Assembly: GCA_964554535.1 (NCBI GenBank)
Contig: CAZKPB010000004.1
Span: 1 to 64,000, forward strand
Reading direction: 5' to 3'
DNA from: DMER64 sp964554535
GTDB taxonomy: Bacteria; Bacteroidota; Bacteroidia; Bacteroidales; UBA932
DNA length: 64,000 bases
Part shown: positions 8,486-15,000 of the stretch, piece by piece
Layout: each line of letters opens with the position of its first letter
How positions within the stretch are numbered: position 1 is the stretch's first letter
Position numbers and translations under genes: made by a program
Notes under the pieces: model-generated
What the model saw: only the letters and a program-made list of their open reading frames with translations
The model's database searches: none
What the model was told of the DNA's origin: nothing

Positions 8486-8559
8486 TCGGGGTGAAAGGAC
8501 TCGAACCTTCGGCCTCCACGTCCCGAACGTGGCGCGCTAGCCAACTGCGCTACACCCCG
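8486..8559 (-). tRNA. tRNA-Pro (anticodon CGG)
   Basis: 74 bases on the minus strand. The acceptor stem CGGGGTG pairs with CACCCCG. The anticodon stem CCACG/CGTGG encloses the loop TTCGGGA, giving anticodon CGG for codon CCG. The T arm is AAAGG-TTCGAGT-CCTTT. No CCA is encoded. A TACCTTTG promoter box lies 15 bases upstream. Confidence 0.95.
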
Positions 8560-8574
8560 ATTTAATTCGGGCTG

Positions 8575-8582
8575 CAAAGGTA
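8575..8582 (-). promoter_or_regulatory. -7 box of tRNA-Pro (and possibly rpsP-rimM)
   Basis: Minus strand TACCTTTG followed by CAGCCCGA, the same TTTGCAGCCC start region seen before rpsO, rplM and rplC. The CCCGA can pair with TCGGG of the tRNA 5' end. Confidence 0.65.
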
Positions 8583-8606
8583 TAAAAACTTTTGAAATAT
8601 CCTGTA

Positions 8607-9062
8607 CTATGGGAGCAACTTCTCCGGTACAAGATACCAGAGAGCCACCCAAAAGAGAAAGCGCAAACCCTTCCCCACCAACATAAAAAATGCCGAGTTC
8701 AACCACTTGACCCTGTAAAAACCCAGGCCCACCGCCAGCAGGTCACCCACAAAAGGCAGCCAGGTAATCAGGGCAATAAGGCTCCTCCAACGGTCAATCA
8801 CCGCCTTTTGCTTTTCCAGTTTCTCGCGTGAAACCTTGAGCCATTTTTCAATCCACTCCCATTTTCCGATATACCCCAGCCCGTAACAGGTCATTCCTCC
8901 ACCCCAATTGCCCGCAGTGGCACTTGCCAGACACAACCAAGGGTTGCCTCCGGCCAGAAGCAACCCTATAAATAATAATTCCGAGCTGAACGGCACTATG
9001 GTGGCCGCCAGAAATGATCCCAGAAACAGACCCATATACCCCCAATCCTGCAAGAATTCCAT
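8607..9062 (-). CDS. YqaA family (DedA/SNARE-associated-like) membrane protein
   Basis: 151 residues with four to five hydrophobic helices. The start LGSFLAATIVPFSSELLFIGLL and the later GNWGGGMTCYGLGYIGK match the YqaA branch of the VTT/DedA superfamily, thought to be involved in membrane lipid or small-molecule handling; the function is not established. It is the last gene of an SPFH-Arc-YqaA unit, its ATG lying 1 base past the stop of the Arc-type gene. Confidence 0.85.
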   Translation of the reverse strand: MEFLQDWGYMGLFLGSFLAATIVPFSSELLFIGLLLAGGNPWLCLASATAGNWGGGMTCYGLGYIGKWEWIEKWLKVSREKLEKQKAVIDRWRSLIALITWLPFVGDLLAVGLGFYRVKWLNSAFFMLVGKGLRFLFWVALWYLVPEKLLP

Positions 9063-9063
9063 T

Positions 9064-9225
9064 TTATTTTGCTTTGGGATAGCGCTTGGCCTTTTTCAGC
9101 GCTTCGGCAATCAGGTATTCCAACTGACCGTTCACACTGCGGAACTCGTCATCGGCCCATTTTTCAATGGCGCTCCAGACTTCGGCATCTACGCGCAGCA
9201 CAAAGGTTTTTTTGGGGTTAGACAT
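9064..9225 (-). CDS. Arc family ribbon-helix-helix DNA-binding protein
   Basis: 53 residues, start MSNPKKTFVLRVDAEVW. The short beta strand (KTFVLRV) followed by two helices (DAEVWSAIEKWADDEF, then SVNGQLEYLIAEALKKAKR) is the ribbon-helix-helix pattern of Arc/MetJ-type dimeric repressors. It lies 6 bases after the SPFH gene, and its stop is 1 base before the YqaA start, so it belongs to their operon and may regulate it. The assignment is from fold pattern; its operator is not known. Confidence 0.85.
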   Translation of the reverse strand: MSNPKKTFVLRVDAEVWSAIEKWADDEFRSVNGQLEYLIAEALKKAKRYPKAK

Positions 9226-9231
9226 CGTCGG

Positions 9232-10128
9232 TTAGCTGTTTAAGGTACCTGCATTGATTATGGGAGTGGCGGCACGGTCTGACGTCAGCACCACCATCAG
9301 ATTGCTGACCATTGCGGCCTTCTTTTCCTGGTCAAAATCAATAATTTCCTTGTCCGAAAGTTGCTGCAGGGCCATCTGTACCATACTTACCGCCCCTTCC
9401 ACAATTTTGTGGCGCGCCGCTACAATGGCCGTTGCCTGCTGACGTTGCAGCATGGCTCCCGCAATTTCCGGCGCGTACGCCAGGTAATTGATACGGGCTT
9501 CCATCACTTCTATACCTCCAAAGGATAAACGATCCGACAAAGATTGCTCCAGCAGTTCATTCACTTCCTGACCGCCGGAGCGTAAGGTAATGGCCGCGTT
9601 TTCATCTTCCAGGTTGTCGTATGGATACGACCCGGCCAGGGAACGCACGGCGGCTTCGGACTGGATGGTGACAAACTTTTCATAATTGTCTACGGCAAAA
9701 GAAGCCTTGTAGGTGTCTTTCACACGCCAGACAAGTACCACACCTATCATTATGGGGTTCCCCATCTTGTCGTTCACCTTTATGGTCTCGCCATTGAGAT
9801 TGCGTGCACGGAGCGATATGGGCTTGCGCGTAGTAAAGGGATTCACCTGAAAAAAGCCGTTATCCGTAACCGTACCCACATATTTCCCGAAAAACGTCAT
9901 CACTTTGCTCTCGTTGGGATTGATTACCATAAAACCGCACGAACGGATGATGCCCCACAAGGCAAAAAGAATCAGGAACGCCCAGGCGCCGGAGCGTCCA
10001 AGCCCCCCTATCAACCAGATGGGAAGCGCTATGCCGCCCACAATAGCCACCAAACAGACAAACAACATAAGCCACCCGTTTTTGGGGTGAACAAATTTTT
10101 CTTGCAAACCTTTTGAAATCGTTTCCAT
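9232..10128 (-). CDS. SPFH/Band 7 domain membrane protein
   Basis: 298 residues. Two adjacent hydrophobic helices near the N-terminus (about 17-58) anchor the protein. They are followed by the SPFH domain, with NPNESKVMTFFGKYVGTV at its start and IQSEAAVRSLAGSYPYD in the middle, and by a helical C-terminal part rich in Ala/Gln/Glu that is typical of stomatin/flotillin oligomerisation segments. Such proteins form membrane scaffolds and often chaperone proteases; the partner here is not evident. First gene of the operon with the Arc-type and YqaA genes. Confidence 0.9.
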   Translation of the reverse strand: METISKGLQEKFVHPKNGWLMLFVCLVAIVGGIALPIWLIGGLGRSGAWAFLILFALWGIIRSCGFMVINPNESKVMTFFGKYVGTVTDNGFFQVNPFTTRKPISLRARNLNGETIKVNDKMGNPIMIGVVLVWRVKDTYKASFAVDNYEKFVTIQSEAAVRSLAGSYPYDNLEDENAAITLRSGGQEVNELLEQSLSDRLSFGGIEVMEARINYLAYAPEIAGAMLQRQQATAIVAARHKIVEGAVSMVQMALQQLSDKEIIDFDQEKKAAMVSNLMVVLTSDRAATPIINAGTLNS

Positions 10129-10152
10129 TATTTTGATATTATTTTGATATTA

Positions 10153-10160
10153 CAAAGATA
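10153..10160 (-). promoter_or_regulatory. -7 box of SPFH operon
   Basis: Minus strand TATCTTTG, a perfect TAnnTTTG, 24 bases before the SPFH ATG. A direct repeat of TTATTTTGATA on the plus strand lies between the box and the start codon. It is divergent to the sigma-54-type promoter at 10228. Confidence 0.6.
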
Positions 10161-10227
10161 TAATAATAATTGGTACAAGGTGCCTTTTTGAAAAATTATT
10201 TTATTTTTCTTTTACAATTGTATTTTA

Positions 10228-10242
10228 TGGCACACGTTTTGC
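10228..10242 (+). promoter_or_regulatory. Sigma-54-type -24/-12 promoter A
   Basis: TGGCAC-N5-TTGC with GG at 10229-10230 and GC at 10241-10242, exactly the -24/-12 spacing of RpoN promoters. The predicted start is at about 10254. No TAnnTTTG box lies in the 40 bases before that start, which favours the RpoN reading. Confidence 0.7.
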
Positions 10243-10253
10243 AATATTAAAGG

Positions 10254-10334
10254 GCAGATAGTTTTTTCATCTATAGGTTTTAGGTTAATTGAGTTAGGAC
10301 AAGCGACGTGAATCACTTGTCCTCTTTCTTTTTG
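10254..10334 (+). ncRNA. Short RNA A, about 80 nt, with intrinsic terminator
   Basis: The predicted transcript begins 12 bases after the -12 element. It has a short ATAG/CTAT hairpin, a conserved unpaired stretch containing TTTTAGGTTAA, then the terminator stem GGACAAG (10297-10303) with CTTGTCC (10316-10322) and a T-rich tract. RNA B at 10681 has the same layout: in both, 43 bases separate the predicted start from the terminator stem, with four substitutions and two one-base indels. No credible small ORF is seen. It could instead be a leader with an attenuator for the XRE gene downstream. Confidence 0.6.
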
Positions 10335-10378
10335 TACACATCATATTTGATACGCCCCATCTCAAATAAAGGACAAAT

Positions 10379-10392
10379 ATTTGTATACAAAT
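10379..10392. promoter_or_regulatory. Palindrome ATTTGTATACAAAT upstream of XRE gene
   Basis: A perfect 14-base palindrome 15 bases before the XRE start codon. The position suits an autoregulatory operator for the XRE dimer; this is inference only. No clean TAnnTTTG promoter is seen for the XRE gene. Confidence 0.45.
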
Positions 10393-10406
10393 CCAACCTA
10401 CTATCT

Positions 10407-10640
10407 ATGGAAGAAGATGAAGATATCATCAATGCGCGTATTGCCATTAATGTTCAAAAATATCGGCTCCGGAAAAATCTTTCAATAGCGGATTTGGCTT
10501 TCAAATGTGGAATGGACCGCGCCAACCTGAGCCGGATTGAGCATGGATGGGGAAATCACCGTATCAATACCATACAGAAAATTGCCAATGCGCTGGGCGT
10601 TTCACTTCGTGAATTAATGGAAAAACCCGATTCAAATTAA
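10407..10640 (+). CDS. XRE family helix-turn-helix regulator
   Basis: 77 residues from ATG 10407. This start is chosen because the longer frame to 10308 would begin inside the terminator of short RNA A. Residues 10-70 form a single Cro/C1-type HTH: NLSIADLAFKCGMDRANLSRIEHGW carries the recognition helix, followed by NTIQKIANALGVSLRELM. There is no additional sensor domain. It lies between two near-identical short RNAs with sigma-54-type promoters and has a palindrome immediately upstream, so it is a candidate regulator of that module. Such small proteins also occur as antitoxins or phage repressors, but no toxin or phage gene is next to it. Confidence 0.88.
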   Translation: MEEDEDIINARIAINVQKYRLRKNLSIADLAFKCGMDRANLSRIEHGWGNHRINTIQKIANALGVSLRELMEKPDSN

Positions 10641-10654
10641 TAGGTAAAAATTTA

Positions 10655-10669
10655 TGGCACGCTCTTTGT
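10655..10669 (+). promoter_or_regulatory. Sigma-54-type -24/-12 promoter B
   Basis: TGGCAC-N5-TTGT with GG at 10656-10657 and GT at 10668-10669; the spacing is identical to promoter A but the -12 C is T. It lies 15 bases past the XRE stop. The predicted start is about 10681. Confidence 0.6.
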
Positions 10670-10680
10670 AAAATAATAGA

Positions 10681-10764
10681 GTGGATAGTTTTTCATCTAT
10701 TAGGTTTTAGGTTAAATGGGTTAGGACAAGTAACAATTCTGGTTACTTGTCCTAATTTTCTTTT
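10681..10764 (+). ncRNA. Short RNA B, about 84 nt, paralogue of RNA A
   Basis: Same order of elements as RNA A: ATAG/CTAT hairpin, TTTTAGGTTAA stretch, then a stronger terminator stem GGACAAGTAAC (10724-10734) with GTTACTTGTCC (10742-10752), 11 base pairs, and a T-rich tail. The stem extends beyond that of RNA A with different bases that still pair, which supports a real RNA structure. No ORF is seen. Confidence 0.6.
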
Positions 10765-10771
10765 ATATTTG
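10764..10771 (+). promoter_or_regulatory. -7 box TATATTTG before structured element
   Basis: A perfect TAnnTTTG immediately after RNA B, predicting a start near 10776, at the left edge of the inverted-repeat element. No good -33 was found. Confidence 0.4.
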
Positions 10772-10775
10772 TTCC

Positions 10776-10985
10776 CGACTCAACTTTTGCAAGTGAAAAT
10801 ACCTACATTAGGTGGCGTATGCACACACAACTACCACCGCTTGCAAGGTCTTGCGACCTTGCGTAGGGTTGTTAGTTTTCTTCGCTTCGCTCAGGCGCTC
10901 AGTTCCTTCGCTTGGGCGGCCTCCCGGCCGCCGTGTCGCATTCGCTCCTTAATAGGTAAGTTTTGCACTTGCAAAACTTAAATTT
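10776..10985 (+). other. Inverted-repeat-bounded, hairpin-rich element (long leader or MITE-like)
   Basis: The gene-free stretch 10641-10988 holds RNA B and this element. Its left end (10780-10805, containing CTTTTGCAAGTG and TACCTA) matches the reverse complement of its right end (10953-10980). Inside are ACCTA/TAGGT (10801-10813), GCAAGGTC/GACCTTGC (10843-10862) and GGCGGCC/GGCCGCC (10915-10932); the right arm is itself a hairpin, AAGTTTTGC/GCAAAACTT (10958-10979). The middle is richer in G+C than its flanks and repeats TTCGCT. No ORF with family likeness was seen. It could be a structured 5' leader of the gene at 10989, a separate RNA, or a small non-autonomous repeat. Confidence 0.5.
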
Positions 10986-10988
10986 ATT

Positions 10989-11399
10989 ATGAACGACCCC
11001 ACTGAAATATATTGCCCGGTACGCAAAAAATGGGTGGTAAACACGCCCGAAGAACAAGTGCGCCAAAGTCTTATAAAATACCTGCACCTGGAATGCGGAG
11101 CACCGTTACATCTAATGACCTGCGAATATCCCCTGTCTTTGAACGGACGGTCTTTCCGCGCGGACCTGGTGCTTCACGACCGCCGGGGACAACCATTGCT
11201 GCTGGTAGAATGCAAAGCACCGGAGGTCAAGCTCGGTGCCGCGGTAACCGCACAGCTCCAATTGTACAATACGGTGTTGCATGCGCCCTATCTAATGATC
11301 AGTAACGGCAGGGAGCTCTACTTGTGCCAATACCAACCAACCGACGGCCGTTACATTTTCCTTCCCCGAATTCCAACCTTTGACCAACTTTGCCTATGA
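10989..11399 (+). CDS. HsdR N-terminal-like PD-(D/E)XK nuclease domain protein
   Basis: 136 residues. The start PVRKKWVVNTPEEQVRQSLIKYL and the core FRADLVLHD...LLLVECKAP (Asp, then ExK) match the stand-alone relatives of the type I restriction subunit N-terminus (HSDR_N_2 type). The nuclease-like catalytic pattern D-x(n)-ExK is intact. There is no helicase part and no methylase or specificity gene nearby, so it is not a restriction system. Similar stand-alone proteins are common in Bacteroidetes and their role is unknown. Its start lies 9 bases after a perfect hairpin. It is coupled to the HAD gene by ATGA. Confidence 0.85.
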   Translation: MNDPTEIYCPVRKKWVVNTPEEQVRQSLIKYLHLECGAPLHLMTCEYPLSLNGRSFRADLVLHDRRGQPLLLVECKAPEVKLGAAVTAQLQLYNTVLHAPYLMISNGRELYLCQYQPTDGRYIFLPRIPTFDQLCL

Positions 11400-12025
11400 C
11401 CAACTATACCCACGTGGTGTTTGATATTGACGGCACCCTGCTCAATACGCAACAGACCGGAATGGTGTCTTTGCAAAAAACCGTAAAAGAATTACTGGGA
11501 GTGGATATGTCTCTGGACAGTTTGTATCCCTATTTTGGCATACCCAGCCACAAAGCCGTGGAAATGCTGCATTTTCCGGACGTCCGGAAAGCGGGGGAAC
11601 GCTGGGAAGAGTTGTTTCAGGAGCTGATGTTCCTCACCCGTCCCTTTGAAGGCGTGGAAGAACTGCTGGAAAACCTGCACCAAAAGGGCACGTGTATGGG
11701 CATCATCACCTCACGCAGCCGCTTGGAACTGGAAACCGATGCCTATATGAGTCCCTGGATGCCCTATTTCACCTGCACCGTGTGTGCCGAAGACTGTCCT
11801 CGGCACAAGCCCGCCCCCGACCCCATGCTGCTGTTTCTGGACCGTACGGGCGCCCGCCCCGACCATACCCTATATATAGGAGACACCCTCTACGACCAGC
11901 AGTGCGCCCACAGTGCCGGCACCCATTTTGCCCTGGCCTGCTGGGGCGCCAAAAACAGGGACATCCCGGCCGAGTGCTACCTTGACACGCCCTTGCGGCT
12001 GTGTAATGTACCACCGGTGCTGTGA
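11396..12025 (+). CDS. HAD family hydrolase, phosphoglycolate phosphatase-like
   Basis: 209 residues from the ATG overlapping the upstream stop. Motif I FDIDGTLLNT holds the nucleophile Asp and the acid/base Asp. ITSRSRLELE supplies the motif II Ser, HKPAPDPM the motif III Lys, and YIGDTLYDQQCA the motif IV acid residue. An alpha-helical cap follows motif I (subfamily I, Gph/PpaX-like). The substrate cannot be told from sequence. The 3' end overlaps the convergent alpha-2-macroglobulin gene by 49 bases. Confidence 0.9.
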   Translation: MTNYTHVVFDIDGTLLNTQQTGMVSLQKTVKELLGVDMSLDSLYPYFGIPSHKAVEMLHFPDVRKAGERWEELFQELMFLTRPFEGVEELLENLHQKGTCMGIITSRSRLELETDAYMSPWMPYFTCTVCAEDCPRHKPAPDPMLLFLDRTGARPDHTLYIGDTLYDQQCAHSAGTHFALACWGAKNRDIPAECYLDTPLRLCNVPPVL

Positions 12026-15000
12026 CCCCGGTATTCCGGCGCATACAGGCACTGCACCTTTGCCCAACCATCACTGAACACCCCGCTTTGGGTCACGTAA
12101 AAATCTTCCTCCAGGGTATGTACTCCGGAAGTCAACTCCTGGAAAAAGAAATTGGTGGCGCTGGCCTTGATTTCCCTGTAATACCCGCAGGTTCCCCCCC
12201 AGGCATAGGATGACGTTTCATTGACCGGGACAAGGCAGGCCGCCCGCAACGCCTGCAGGTGTACAAAACTGCGGTCCTGTGTATTGTCTATCACGTAGCG
12301 CACGGTAAGCCGCTCACCGGGGCGCAGTACATCGCCCCGTTGCAGGAGTTGGCCATTGCGGTAAAACGACCGGGTCACACCCAGTTCGTTGGAAAAAGCC
12401 TCCACAGTGTCCACGTCTTGGAGCGTCTGCTCGTACAAACTGGCAAACAACGGCGTGTTGGAACGATTCTTAACAATGAAGGATCGTCCGCTGGGAATCA
12501 ACTCATAATGAGGTACCTGCAGTGCCCCGGTCTCTATAAGTGCGGTAATTACCCGGGCGGTGGACGGACCGTTGTCCCAAATATGATTCTTTTTCTGCAA
12601 CAGGATCCATTGCTGCAAACCGGTACGCAAAGACGCCCGGTCGGCAAACAGTTGCAGCAACAGGGCGTGGGCGCGCATCTGGGAACTCATTAATCCGGTC
12701 CGGCCCACGGCATTGGGAAAAAAGCAACCCATAGTTTCACTTTCCACGGCATACTCGCGTAAAGAGGATTTTACGGCATCCAGCGCCGCGGTATGACCCA
12801 AACGCCGGTACGTCATGGCCCAATACGCTTTATCCATCACGGATTTACCTTCCCAGGCCCTGTCCACATAGGGGGCAAAGAAGTCCACCAACTCCCGGGC
12901 CTGTGTGGCGTAGGGAAGATCAGCAAAGGCACTGCGTACGTAAAGAAAAAGTGCCGCCTCATAGGGTATTTCCCCTTTTTTTAATTTTTTCCGCACTTCC
13001 AGCGGGTACCGGGCGGCAAACTGCAAATCGGCGTAATGCACCGCCTTCTCCATAATCTGTCTTGATTTGGCCGCAACGGGATATCCTGCCAGATCTCCCA
13101 TTTGTTCCAGGAAACATAGTGTCAGCGAATAGGAAGCGCCCATTCCGGGAAACCAGGCAAAACCGCCGTTTCCCTGCTGCAGAGCGGCAAACTTGTTCCA
13201 TGCCTGCGCCAGCATCTGCTGCACCGCCACCGTATCGGTCAATGCCAGCAAGGAGCGCATCCGGTTCGATTCTGTCTGACGGTAAGCCAACCACGGCGTC
13301 TCTTCCAAATAGATTTCGGTAATGTCTTCCTTGTGCTGCAAAGCCGAGGCTTGTCCTTGAGGAAGGGACTCAATCCATTGCACCAGCTGCGGGTTTTCAC
13401 GCAGCAGACGCTCTCCGGTGGCCCAGGCAAAATAAGCCGCCAACCAGGACAAAAGGTTGTCCCCCTCGGGCCGGGTAAGAGCCGGCAGAGCACTCAACGC
13501 CGCCACTATCGGAGTAGTGGCTTCACACTGCAGGGTAGACCGGTCGGACAGCGGGTGCAACGTCTTCATGCCTCCGGCCTTGAGCAACAGGGTCTGGGCA
13601 CGGACCACTTGTTGTCGGCGTGAAAGCACCGGTATTTCATTCTGTTGGGCATCACTATGAAGAGGCGACTGCAATTGCGCCAGCAAAACCAGGTGGCAGG
13701 GTTGCGCCGGGTCGGCCGCCTTTTTCGTGCCATAAGGCCAGTACAGTTGTTGCTGTCCGGCGGCAGGCAGTTGCAGTGTAAGGGTGTCCAACGGCTCGCC
13801 GTTTACCGAGACATAGGCCGAGGCCTTCAAATCCCCGGAAGTCAAGTTGACCGCCTTGGCGCCAAAGTCAATGGAATCTCCTTCCCGCAAAAAAGCGGGG
13901 AAAGAGGGCATCACCATCACTTCCTTGCGCACCGTCAGGGATTCCCGGAGTTGCACGTTGCGTCCGTCGCGGGTATGCGCCATAGCCAGGACGCGGAAAG
14001 TGCTCAACAGTCCGTTAGTGCGGAACCGGACAGGGAACAGGCCGGAACTGTCGGCGGCCTGCAGGTGAGGCAAAAAGGCCAGGGTCTCGGCAAAATCGGT
14101 ACGCACGACAGGTTCGGAGAATTCCCCTGCTCCGTCGGACGCACCCGGGGCCGCAGCAGGACTTTCCGTGACGTCCGGCTGCCCTTCCGTCACGGCTTCC
14201 CCCTCGGCCGCAGCCTTGGCGGAAACCATTGGCCCGGCGGTGGCGTAGGTACGGTTTTTAACCCGTCCGTCAACCATCATCATGGTTTCCTCATCCTGCG
14301 CATAGACATAATACCTCTCTGCCACGCTCCGGCCGCTGAGTGACTCGTCAAATTGTTTCCGCAGGGGGCGGGGTGACGGCTTGTATCCCCGGGCAGGGTA
14401 CCAGGAAAAGTTGTTGGTCCCTAGGCGGTCCGTGCTTGCGTTGTATACGCTCAGCAACAACTCGGCCGGAATGCGGGGCTTCAGTTGCAGGGCAAACGAG
14501 GTTTCGCTGTCGGGTAGCGCGGTGTTGCGGAACGATGCAAGGGTCAGGTCCAAAGGCGGTTGAAGGGGCGGAGTGAAGGTGTGGCTGTGCGTGAGGCAGT
14601 CACCGTGCCATACGGTTACGGTCTGCAACAAGAGCGGTTCGGGGTAGTTTGCCATGGCAGGAAACGAGTATCGGTGCAGTCCGCGGGAATGTTCTATCAC
14701 TTGTTGCAGGCACAAGGAGTCTCCGTCGTAAAATGAAGCCAGCAAATAAATCCGGGGTTCACGGGTGCCCAGCATAAAGGAAGGGGTGGCACCTTCCACA
14801 GGATAAAAGAAGACCGGATCCGGCACGGGCGATTCCGTATCCTGCAGACCAAAAAGGGTGAATTGCAAGGAATCCTGTGTGCCGTAACGCAATGTATACG
14901 CTCCCGAAGGCAGGCTGTCCCATTGCGGTTGCGGGGTGATTCCGTTTTCCGTAACTCCTTCAAACACTTTGCGGCCCTGCAGGTGTAATGAGAACGGGAC

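Noticed and set aside
10308..10406. N-terminal extension of the XRE protein
   Set aside because: The extended start lies inside the terminator stem of RNA A and the added residues have no HTH likeness; ATG 10407 fits the family.
10989..11399. Type I restriction-modification or defence island
   Set aside because: Only a stand-alone HsdR-N-like domain is present; there is no helicase, HsdM, HsdS or other defence gene nearby.
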